Assembly (NCBI GenBank): GCA_030598305.1
Contig: JAUVQC010000001.1
Span: 1-19,283, forward strand
From: Actinomycetes bacterium
GTDB lineage: Bacteria > Actinomycetota > Acidimicrobiia > UBA5794
Direction of reading: 5' to 3'
DNA length: 19,283 nt
Part shown: piece by piece, positions 6,185 to 13,755 of the stretch
Layout: each line of letters starts with the position of its first letter
Position numbering within the stretch: position 1 is the first letter of the stretch
The notes under the pieces: generated by a model
Database searches by the model: none
What the model saw: only the letters and a program-made list of their open reading frames with translations
What the model was told of the DNA's origin: nothing
Made by a program: the position numbers and the translations under genes

Positions 6185-6881
6185 CACGATTCGCTTCTCC
6201 CTGGTCGACGGACCGGGGAATCGGTTCGTGGTCTTCCTTCAGGGATGCAACTTCGATTGCACAGCCTGCCACAACCCCCACACCATCCCCATGCAGTCGG
6301 ACGACGCCACGTTCATGACCGTTGACGAGATCATCGACCAGATCCGTCCTGTTGCTGGCTTCCTGAGGGGGGTAACTGTCTCTGGCGGCGAAGCCACGCT
6401 TCAACATGGATTCGTACGTGCACTGTTCTCGGCGATCAAGGCAGACACCGAGCTCGCGCATCTCACAACATTGATCGACACCAACGGCTCGACTTCAGCC
6501 GAGATCTGGGACGACCTCGCCGACGTCATGGATGGCGCAATGGTCGACCTCAAGGCGTTGGATCCAAAGACACATCACGTCATGACCACCCGTGACAACG
6601 AACGTGTACTCGCGTCCATCAGACAGCTCTCCCAAATGGGGAAGCTCCATGAGGTTCGATTGATGGTCGTCCCCGGGGAGAACGACGACGCGGCGGAGAT
6701 CGCTCGCACCGCAGCATGGCTCCACGACATCAATCCCGACATGAACGTCAAACTCATCGGCTTCCGCCCCCACGGCGTTCGCCCGGAGGCAGCACGTGTT
6801 CCGGCGGCCTCCCCACAGCACATGGAAGACCTCGCGTTGATTGTCACCGAGACCGGTATCGGTAACGTCTCAATCGTGTGA
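6156..6881 (+). CDS. yjjW: Radical-SAM glycyl radical enzyme activase, YjjW-like
   Basis: This 241-residue radical-SAM protein has the CxxxCxxC cluster motif at Cys31, Cys35 and Cys38 (GCNFDCTACHNP) and the SAM-binding SGGE at 77-80. The opening GPGNRFVVFLQGC is typical of activases that abstract a hydrogen from the glycine of a glycyl radical enzyme. It starts at GTG 6156 inside the 3' end of yjjI, an overlap of 29 bases that suggests translational coupling. No strong ribosome binding site is visible. It has no second cysteine cluster between the radical-SAM motif and SGGE, whereas E. coli YjjW is longer and, as I recall, carries a ferredoxin-like insert. It is convergent with smpB, with 80 bases between and no clear terminator. 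Confidence 0.87.
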   Translation: MNELRGLVTDTIRFSLVDGPGNRFVVFLQGCNFDCTACHNPHTIPMQSDDATFMTVDEIIDQIRPVAGFLRGVTVSGGEATLQHGFVRALFSAIKADTELAHLTTLIDTNGSTSAEIWDDLADVMDGAMVDLKALDPKTHHVMTTRDNERVLASIRQLSQMGKLHEVRLMVVPGENDDAAEIARTAAWLHDINPDMNVKLIGFRPHGVRPEAARVPAASPQHMEDLALIVTETGIGNVSIV

Positions 6882-6961
6882 TGCACCTCCCCCGGCGCAA
6901 CGTTCACCGTGTCGAGACGTGACCCGGTATGTCGCAGACGACCTTGCTTGTGACTGCGAAT

Positions 6962-7417
6962 TCACCTTCGATGCGACTGTGCCCTGTCCATCTCGCGCTT
7001 CTGCTGGCGCGCAACGATGTCCCGACGCTTGTCACGCGTGCGTTTTCCCTTGCCGAGTCCGAGTTCGACCTTTGCCTTGCCATTCACGAAGTACACCTGA
7101 AGAGGTACCAGCGTCAGGCCCTCCTCCTTGATCCGGCCGAACAACCTGTCGATCTCCCGACGGTGCAATAGCAGCTTGCGAGGACGCTCAGGTTCGTGGC
7201 CACCACCCTCGGCGAACGAGTAGGGAGCAATGTGGGCGTTCTCGAGCCACACTTCGCCACCGCGGATCGATGCGTAGGAGTCCTTGAGTTGTATCTGGGC
7301 ATCACGAAGAGATTTCACCTCGGAACCACGAAGCACCATCCCTGCCTCGAACGTGTCGAGGATCTCGTAGTTGTACCGCGCCTTGCGATTCGTTGCGATG
7401 ACCTTGCGACCAGACAT
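6962..7417 (-). CDS. smpB: SsrA-binding protein SmpB
   Basis: SmpB binds the tRNA-like part of tmRNA and brings it to stalled ribosomes. The family signature is clear: KVIATNRKARYNYEI at the N-terminus, GMVLRGSEVKSLR, and a basic C-terminal tail (GKGKRTRDKRRDIVARQQKREMDRA) that enters the mRNA channel. Start ATG 7417 gives 151 residues, the normal length. A GTG at 7435 in the same frame would add six residues, and neither has a strong ribosome binding site. The M23 peptidase gene ends 35 bases upstream, so smpB is probably the last gene of the prfB/ftsEX cluster. The ssrA gene lies 3.3 kb away on the same strand. Confidence 0.96.
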   Translation of the reverse strand: MSGRKVIATNRKARYNYEILDTFEAGMVLRGSEVKSLRDAQIQLKDSYASIRGGEVWLENAHIAPYSFAEGGGHEPERPRKLLLHRREIDRLFGRIKEEGLTLVPLQVYFVNGKAKVELGLGKGKRTRDKRRDIVARQQKREMDRAQSHRR

Positions 7418-7452
7418 GTCGGCGAGGCTACCCACCGAAACACGGATAGCGG

Positions 7453-8643
7453 CTAGATGTAGTTCGCAGGGTTCTTCGGAACACCATTGATGCGGACCTC
7501 GAAGTGCAGATGTGGGCCCGTGGACAGGCCCGTCGATCCGATGTAGCCAATCGTCCCACCGGCCGTGACCTTCTGGCCAACGGATGCACCAAGCCGAGAC
7601 TGGTGCGCGTACAGGGTCACCATGCCCCCACCGTGGTCGATCATGATGGTGTTGCCGAACCCGCCCTTGACGCCGGCGAAGATCACCGTGCCACTGGCTG
7701 CAGCTTTGATCGGCTCACCTTGGGCCGCGTTCATGTCGACGCCATTGTGCATCCGTGTCGTACCAAGAATCGGATGCACCCTGGGCCCGAACCCGGATGA
7801 AATCGCTCCCGGTACCGGTCGCACGAGCCTGGCCGGCTTCGTACCGGTCGGCTGGGACGCCGCCTTGATCTCCGACTTGATCGAGGACTCTTCACGAGCA
7901 AGGCCGCGAAGCTCTCCCTCGAACTCTGCGATCGCAGCCCGCACGTCATCGAGGAGCGCTGCTTGACGGTCGTACTCCGCGGACAATGCGGCTCGCTTCA
8001 GCTCGAGGTCAGCCTCCGCCACCTCGATCTCAGCAGCCGTCCTGACGAGTGCAGCAACCTCCGATTCGATAGCTGCCTCAACAGCCTTGACCTTGGCCTC
8101 TTCGGCCTCCTGCATCGCGACGAGTTCGCCATAGCGCCCTGCAGCACCCGAGCGGTAGCCGGTCAACACGTCAAGGTACGCGACGCCGATAGACACCTCG
8201 GTCACTGCAGTTGCCGAGAACGCGATCGATGGCTGGGATGTTCCACCACTCATGTATGCCTGGAGGACGGCGGCTTTTGCATCATCGAGTGCCGAGTTGC
8301 GCCTGACCCTGATATCTGACAGCTCTGCGAACCGTTCAGCAAGTTCAGCGCGAACCGTGTCCAGATCAAGATTGCGATCTACCTGTTCGATCTCGATTCG
8401 GGTCAACCTGGCGACAGCCGCGGCCATCTCCGTTTCCACGAGGTCGAGCTTTTCGTCGGCAGCCAGGACATCCCGGGCGAGCATGGAGCGCTCAGCGGCG
8501 ACGTCGTCCATTGCCGCCTCGATCGCGAGGATGGATTGACGAATCTCCTTCAGATCCTGTTCCAGAGTGTCACCGACAGCGGGAACCGCGAGTGAACCCA
8601 CGAGGGTTGCGACGAGAACGAGGAAAAGGGCGCGGCGAATCAC
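7453..8643 (-). CDS. Secreted coiled-coil M23 (LytM) peptidase, FtsEX partner
   Basis: This 396-residue protein has a signal peptide (1-24), two long coiled-coil stretches (about 25-115 and 175-265) and a C-terminal LytM/M23 domain (about 272-396). Zinc ligands and catalytic residues are all present: His299 and Asp303 (HNGVDM) and His378/His380 (HLHFEV). The layout matches EnvC/PcsB-type proteins that FtsX switches on during division. EnvC itself has lost its zinc site and works by activating amidases; this protein should cut peptide cross-links itself. The GTG start overlaps the ftsX stop (GTGA), placing it in one coupled unit with ftsEX. Control by FtsX is inferred from gene order and architecture. 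Confidence 0.9.
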   Translation of the reverse strand: MIRRALFLVLVATLVGSLAVPAVGDTLEQDLKEIRQSILAIEAAMDDVAAERSMLARDVLAADEKLDLVETEMAAAVARLTRIEIEQVDRNLDLDTVRAELAERFAELSDIRVRRNSALDDAKAAVLQAYMSGGTSQPSIAFSATAVTEVSIGVAYLDVLTGYRSGAAGRYGELVAMQEAEEAKVKAVEAAIESEVAALVRTAAEIEVAEADLELKRAALSAEYDRQAALLDDVRAAIAEFEGELRGLAREESSIKSEIKAASQPTGTKPARLVRPVPGAISSGFGPRVHPILGTTRMHNGVDMNAAQGEPIKAAASGTVIFAGVKGGFGNTIMIDHGGGMVTLYAHQSRLGASVGQKVTAGGTIGYIGSTGLSTGPHLHFEVRINGVPKNPANYI

Positions 8644-9530
8644 GAGCGCAGGGTGCGATGGACTGCAAGGCTCAATGAGCTACCGACCAGGCCGGCAGCA
8701 ACACCGAACAGCAAGACCAGCGCGCCCTGCCGAAGGATGAAATCGTTCTCGATCGCGAGATTGATCCAGTCGGGGAGTTCCGACAGTCGATCCACAGCCA
8801 GCTGCTGTGCAACGACGATGAAGGTGACCGCGAGCGCGCCACCGATGAGCCCTTCCAATGCCCCTTCGATGAGGAAAGGCGTTCGTACGAACCAGTTACT
8901 GGCCCCAACAAGCTGCATGATCTCAATCTCCTCGCGGCGAGCATAGATCGCCATGTGGATGGTGTTGGCGATCAATGCAACCGCGGCGACACCGAGAGCT
9001 ACGGCCAGGAGCCAGAACATGATCTGGAGTCCATCACGCAACGAAATCATCGCGTCGATGGCATCACCTGCAGATTCGACCTTGTCAACGCCTGGCGTAG
9101 ATTCCAGTCGGATGACGATCAGGTCGTAGTCCTCAGGATCAGTCGGCTGGACGCGCAACGATGCAGGCAGGAGATCCGGATTCTCGTCGAGGACTCGGAG
9201 CATCGCTTCATCGTTCGAGAAGAGTATCTGGGCCTCATCGAACGCGGCCTGCTTGGATACGTAGAACACGTCGGACACCTGGGGCCATGATGCAACTTCG
9301 TTCTGCAGCTCGGCCGTGGCCTCAGCCGTCATGTCGTCCTGGAGGAACGCGATGACACGCACGTCCTCGGCCCACTGGAGTGTGTTGACCCTGACGACCT
9401 CGCCAAAGACCAGTGTTCCGAAGGTGAGCGTGAGGGAGATGAACACAGCGAGGATCGCTCCGAGTACAACAAGAGCATTCCGTCCGAGGTTGTTGAACGC
9501 CTCCTTGAACATGTAGCTGAGGCTGGTCAT
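8640..9530 (-). CDS. ftsX: Cell division protein FtsX
   Basis: FtsX is the membrane part of the FtsEX complex and passes ATP-driven movement to wall hydrolases outside. The 296-residue protein has the family layout: membrane helix 1 at about 19-43, a large outside domain (about 45-165), then helices at about 169-192, 222-244 and 268-290. The [14 protein letters not shown] stretch after helix 2 is a family hallmark. It overlaps ftsE by ATGA at its start and the M23 peptidase by GTGA at its end. The outside domain probably contacts that peptidase's coiled coil. Confidence 0.95.
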   Translation of the reverse strand: MTSLSYMFKEAFNNLGRNALVVLGAILAVFISLTLTFGTLVFGEVVRVNTLQWAEDVRVIAFLQDDMTAEATAELQNEVASWPQVSDVFYVSKQAAFDEAQILFSNDEAMLRVLDENPDLLPASLRVQPTDPEDYDLIVIRLESTPGVDKVESAGDAIDAMISLRDGLQIMFWLLAVALGVAAVALIANTIHMAIYARREEIEIMQLVGASNWFVRTPFLIEGALEGLIGGALAVTFIVVAQQLAVDRLSELPDWINLAIENDFILRQGALVLLFGVAAGLVGSSLSLAVHRTLRS

Positions 9531-10369
9531 GCGTCCGCCTCGCCTTCCCTGTCCGATTCGACAGCATCCGCGAGAGCGACTTCCGTCGCGTTGTCGACAA
9601 AAGCTTCGAGTTCTTCCTCGACGTCGTCGACGGAAGGAATCTCCTCGGTAACCTCAGCGGAGACCGTCTCGGAGACGACATCAGGCTGACGTGTCTCATA
9701 GATGCCGCGTGACTCATCACGCGAGATCCGGCCCCTGTCAAGCTCCACGACACGGCGCTGCATTGCATCCACGATGGCATGGTCGTGTGTGGCCATGACG
9801 ACGGTCGTTCCCGTCCGGCTGATACGGTCGAGGATTCGCATGATGCCAACCGACGTCGCCGGGTCGAGGTTGCCTGTCGGTTCGTCGGCGAGAAGGATGA
9901 GAGGTCTGTTGACGAAGGCACGCGCAACAGCGACCCGCTGCTGCTCACCGCCCGAGAGCTGGCGAGGGAGACGATCGGCCTTGTCCGATAGTCCCACGAG
10001 CTTGAGGACTTGCGGGACCTGATTCCTGATGATCGAGCGGTGCTTCCCTGTGACCTCCATCGCAAAAGCCACGTTCTCATAGACGGTCCTCGTTGGGAGC
10101 AGTTTGAAGTCCTGGAACACGGTCCCGATGGAGCGCCTGAGGTAGGGGATCTTCCAGCTAGGGAGTTCGGAGGCGTGTTTGCCAGCGATCCAGATATCAC
10201 CGTTCGTTGGCGGTTCCTCACGCATCATGAGACGGATGAGGGTTGACTTTCCAGATCCGGACGCACCCACGAGGAACACGAACTCGCCTTTGGAGATCTC
10301 GAGGTTGACGTCCTTCACAGCGACCGTGCCGCCGGGGTACACCTTGGTTACGTTTTCGAGTTTGATCAT
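9527..10369 (-). CDS. ftsE: Cell division ATP-binding protein FtsE with acidic C-terminal tail
   Basis: FtsE is the cytoplasmic ATPase of FtsEX. All ABC motifs are visible: Walker [10 protein letters not shown] (35-43), the Q-loop in [10 protein letters not shown], signature LSGGEQQ (138-144), Walker B LILLADEP (157-164) and the H-loop in MATHDHAIV. At 280 residues it is about 50 residues longer than usual FtsE. The extra part (from about 227) is acidic and low in complexity, rich in Val, Glu, Asp and Ser. The start ATG 10369 gives the usual [14 protein letters not shown] opening. The gap to prfB is 91 bases, and no convincing promoter was found there. Confidence 0.95.
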   Translation of the reverse strand: MIKLENVTKVYPGGTVAVKDVNLEISKGEFVFLVGASGSGKSTLIRLMMREEPPTNGDIWIAGKHASELPSWKIPYLRRSIGTVFQDFKLLPTRTVYENVAFAMEVTGKHRSIIRNQVPQVLKLVGLSDKADRLPRQLSGGEQQRVAVARAFVNRPLILLADEPTGNLDPATSVGIMRILDRISRTGTTVVMATHDHAIVDAMQRRVVELDRGRISRDESRGIYETRQPDVVSETVSAEVTEEIPSVDDVEEELEAFVDNATEVALADAVESDREGEADA

Positions 10370-10460
10370 GAATTGAACTCAGTAATGGCTGTGTCGTGGC
10401 CCAAGTTCTCAGCCAGAAGCGAGGATACCGGGGGTTTCCACTAAGAACGTGCTTTGCGCG

Positions 10461-11573
10461 TCACGCTTCGTACAGCTCGGCCCTGCGCCAGGCGAGGTAA
10501 GAATCGACGAGGCCATCGATATCGCCGTCAAGGACTCCCTGGATATTGCCGACCTCGAAGCCTGTCCGTAGGTCCTTGACCATCTGATACGGCTGCAGCA
10601 CGTAGGACCTGATCTGGCGGCCCCAGCCAGCCTCATGCTGCTCACCGCGCACGGCTGCCACCTCGGCAGCCTGGTCCTGTCGGGCCTTCTCAGCGAGACG
10701 CGCACCCAGCAGCTGCATGGCCTTCGCCTTGTTCTGCATCTGGGACCGTTCGGCCTGGCACGAAACCACGATGCCGGTTGGCTCATGGGTGATGCGGACC
10801 GCCGAATCCGTCTTGTTGATGTGCTGTCCACCGGCACCCGAGGCCCGATACGTGTCGATGCGGAGGTCCTGTGCATCGATCTCGATCTCTGCAACCTCCA
10901 CCTGGGGGATCACATCGACGCCAGCGAACGCCGTGTGTCGGCGTGCCGCAGAATCGAACGGGCTGATGCGCACAAGCCGGTGCGTGCCGCGTTCGGACTC
11001 GAAGATCCCGTAGGCATTGTCGCCGGTAATGGTGAACGTCACCGATTTGATGCCGGCTTCCTCCCCCTCCTGGTAGTCGTCGACCTCGAAGGACATGGAG
11101 GAGCGCTCAAGATACCTGGTGTACATCCGCATGAGCATCTCTGCCCAGTCCTGGGCATCGACACCACCGGCGCCAGCATGGATCGACACGATCGCGGGAT
11201 TGTCGTCGTATTCACCGAAAAAGAGCGATTCGCGTTCGAGTACCGAGATCTCGGTGCGAAGCCCGTTCAACTCCGACTCGACCTCGGACATCGAATCCTT
11301 GTCGCCCTCCTCGATTGCCATCTCCAGGAGCACATCGACGTCATCGATCGAACCCTCGAGGTCTGAGATGAGCTTGATCGTGCCCTCATGGCGAGCGAGT
11401 CGGGAGGTAATGGCGCGTGCGTTTTCCTGGTCGTCCCATAGATCCGGCGCCGACGCAGTCTCGCGAAGTACCACCAGCTCAGCCTCCTTGCCCTCGACAT
11501 CGAGAAAGCCTCGAGCTTCCCCGAGCCGGGCGCGGAGGTCCGCAACAGCATCTCGTAGTTCCGCAGGTTCCAT
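10461..11573 (-). CDS. prfB: Peptide chain release factor 2
   Basis: RF2 ends translation at UGA and UAA codons. The stop-codon recognition motif SPF is at 204-206 and the peptidyl-tRNA hydrolysis motif GGQ at 248-250 (ASGAGGQHINKTDSAVR). ATG 11573 gives 370 residues, the normal length. The open frame continues upstream for about 100 codons, but those residues are low-quality and unlike RF2. The frame is unbroken where many bacteria carry the CTT-TGA programmed frameshift (here RGFLDVEGK, about 21-29), so RF2 cannot regulate itself that way. The upstream hydrolase gene ends 49 bases before the start. Confidence 0.95.
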   Translation of the reverse strand: MEPAELRDAVADLRARLGEARGFLDVEGKEAELVVLRETASAPDLWDDQENARAITSRLARHEGTIKLISDLEGSIDDVDVLLEMAIEEGDKDSMSEVESELNGLRTEISVLERESLFFGEYDDNPAIVSIHAGAGGVDAQDWAEMLMRMYTRYLERSSMSFEVDDYQEGEEAGIKSVTFTITGDNAYGIFESERGTHRLVRISPFDSAARRHTAFAGVDVIPQVEVAEIEIDAQDLRIDTYRASGAGGQHINKTDSAVRITHEPTGIVVSCQAERSQMQNKAKAMQLLGARLAEKARQDQAAEVAAVRGEQHEAGWGRQIRSYVLQPYQMVKDLRTGFEVGNIQGVLDGDIDGLVDSYLAWRRAELYEA

Positions 11574-11622
11574 GGGCCGTGAGCGTAGCGACCGAAGTCT
11601 GGCTTCTGACTTCTGACGTCGG

Positions 11623-13665
11623 TTACTGCACGTCGCCTTCGGGTGTACCCGTCGTCTTTGCGAGGGACCGCAACCACTGTGCTCCTGACGTTCGGTCGCC
11701 AGCCAGTGGCACACCGCCAGCGATCCGCTCTCCCTCGACGACACGGCTCGGTGGTGCCGGTGCGTGCTCCTCTTTTGCTGCCTTGATCCGGTCGGCACGG
11801 TCGATCTCGAGAGCAACAAGCGCTTCCTCCACAGCCACGACCTGTTCCTCAGATGACGTCGGCAGGTCAAGGCCGTAGTACACCATCCGGGCCATGTCAG
11901 CGCGATAGTCGTGGCCGAAGGACCCGAAGTGGCCCGGCACGGTCACCATCGCGTTCGCTGCATCGATCATCACCTGAATGCCTGTCACGATCGGAGCCCA
12001 TGCCATGTCCTCAGGCACACCACGCCCGCGTTGGCCTTTGAGCCATTCGGGTTCCCTGATGAGCAGATCTGGTCCCATGACCGCGATCGGGTCGTTGTCA
12101 TGTGACAGGATCACGGCACGCAGCGCCTTGCGCTCCTGGTCCGAGAGCTCCATCAACTTCTCTGGTTGATCGAACACGCCGACCGTTCCTCGCGGTACCA
12201 GACCGCTCGACCCGCGACCCATTCCGCTCTTGGACCACTTCGCCATCCACGGCAGTCCGGCCCACAGCGCCTTGTCGATTCCGTAGTGATCGAACCCGGC
12301 CATCCCGTTGTGCATCACGACATCCGAGCTTGTCCATGCGCCGAGGCTCTCGCCGAACACCACAACCTTCGGCCGATCCTCTGGGGGCCGACCGTTGAGG
12401 CGCTGCTTGATACCCCACAGAAGGAGGCGGAACTGGCCGCGACCGAGCGCAACCTTCTGGAGACTGAGGAAGGAGGGGAATTTCCCGTACTGGATGCACA
12501 CGGAAGCGATGTTGCCCCTTGTGAACAGCTCTGCGGACTCGATCATCGTCTGATCGATCCAGCCGGTCCCCGTTGGTGACACCAGAAGCAGGTACTCCCT
12601 GTCGAAGGCACCGGTACGTTCGAGTTCATCAAGGGCCATCTCCGCTCGACCCGAGGGATAGAGCGGCTCCGAGTTGTATCCGATAAAGACCCTGATCGGG
12701 TGCTCTGCTCCGGACTCATCCATTGTTTCATCGATGTACTCAGGTGTGAGCACGTCCGTCACGAATCGCCGGCCTTGCTGCCCGAGGTCTGCGAACGATG
12801 AGATGCTCCCCGGACCACCAGACAAGAGTGGACTCGTAGGTGCGAGGGAGTATCCACCCTCGACTCTCTCGTTGCCACGCCCGATGTAGCCAACACCGCT
12901 GTTGTAGAGACCGGTGAGACCGCCCGCCCACATCGCCGCGTTGACGGTCCGCCCAAGGAGACGTCTCGAAGGTGTGTCGCCGAAGTAGTCCATCCACGCA
13001 CCTCGTGTCGCCTGGAACGCGCGCGTTCCTGCCATGCCGACCGATGTCACCGCAATGCCGGTGGCGACCGCCGGGGCGAGCTCGTTCGGCTGGGGAATCG
13101 GCCAGCGCTGTTGCTCCGCCTTCCGTTTGTCGAGCCTGTCCTTGGACCACAGCAACACCCCGACAAGCGCGGCAGCCGACACGAGTGCCGGTCGCAACAT
13201 CGATGAAGACGGGTAGCGGTGTCTTCCCGCCAAACCGATGTCGAACACCGCTCCTCCGATGGAGGCAGATTTCACCACACGGCCCGCTGTTCTGGCACCG
13301 GACCTGGCAAGGGTCTCCCCGTCGCGAACCGGGAGTCGTTCGAATGAGTATCCGACACCACCAACGAACGTCCGCATCAGGAGTCGATGCGACAGCGGGT
13401 CGCCTTCGTTGACAATCGAGCCCGTGACACCCTCAACGATCGCCGTGACGCTCCGTGCGGCGAGCACGGACATACCAGCGATCGCTCCCTGGTGCATCGA
13501 TGAATGCGGCATCAATGATGGGCCGAAGGACTCGACGAATGTGAACGTCTCGAGCGGTGCCGATGCCGAACCAGTGACCGGATTGGCCCAGTCAATCGCC
13601 CGCTTGGCGATGACAGCGCCCGTCAACCCCTTCGTCACGTTCCTGAGTATCTCGATGCTCCCCAT
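11623..13665 (-). CDS. Alpha/beta hydrolase with N-terminal hydrophobic region (DUF2319/Abhydrolase_9 type)
   Basis: The 680-residue protein has an N-terminal half with several weak hydrophobic helices (about 55-80, 157-173, 196-214, 240-260) and a C-terminal hydrolase domain from about 320. The nucleophile elbow is GESLG with Ser440. A candidate acid is Asp525 in SHDNDPI, and a candidate base is His585 in FGHDYRADM. The phrases SPTGTGWID (363-371) and the NDPI motif match my memory of the DUF2319 membrane hydrolases found in actinobacteria. The substrate is unknown; a lipid or cell-envelope ester is a guess. It lies between secA and prfB, 90 bases after secA, on the same strand. The last 60 residues are charged and probably disordered. 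Confidence 0.75.
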   Translation of the reverse strand: MGSIEILRNVTKGLTGAVIAKRAIDWANPVTGSASAPLETFTFVESFGPSLMPHSSMHQGAIAGMSVLAARSVTAIVEGVTGSIVNEGDPLSHRLLMRTFVGGVGYSFERLPVRDGETLARSGARTAGRVVKSASIGGAVFDIGLAGRHRYPSSSMLRPALVSAAALVGVLLWSKDRLDKRKAEQQRWPIPQPNELAPAVATGIAVTSVGMAGTRAFQATRGAWMDYFGDTPSRRLLGRTVNAAMWAGGLTGLYNSGVGYIGRGNERVEGGYSLAPTSPLLSGGPGSISSFADLGQQGRRFVTDVLTPEYIDETMDESGAEHPIRVFIGYNSEPLYPSGRAEMALDELERTGAFDREYLLLVSPTGTGWIDQTMIESAELFTRGNIASVCIQYGKFPSFLSLQKVALGRGQFRLLLWGIKQRLNGRPPEDRPKVVVFGESLGAWTSSDVVMHNGMAGFDHYGIDKALWAGLPWMAKWSKSGMGRGSSGLVPRGTVGVFDQPEKLMELSDQERKALRAVILSHDNDPIAVMGPDLLIREPEWLKGQRGRGVPEDMAWAPIVTGIQVMIDAANAMVTVPGHFGSFGHDYRADMARMVYYGLDLPTSSEEQVVAVEEALVALEIDRADRIKAAKEEHAPAPPSRVVEGERIAGGVPLAGDRTSGAQWLRSLAKTTGTPEGDVQ

Positions 13666-13755
13666 ACCTGCGCTCTCTTCTGGTCTCGATGATGGACATT
13701 CTCGCGCACTTCGGGCCTTGTCGCGGCGGCTGGCGCGAATCGACCCGCAGCCGGT

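Noticed and set aside
6882..6961. Terminator between convergent yjjW and smpB
   Set aside because: No stem longer than four bases with a reasonable loop was found, so none is annotated.
9322..10221. Minus-strand 299-codon open frame, Ser/Arg-rich
   Set aside because: It is an alternate frame of ftsE and ftsX with shadow-like composition.
11594..11613. Inverted repeat GAAGTC-8-GACTTC just before prfB
   Set aside because: The stem is only six bases and sits within a locally repetitive CAGAAG stretch; no convincing regulatory reading.
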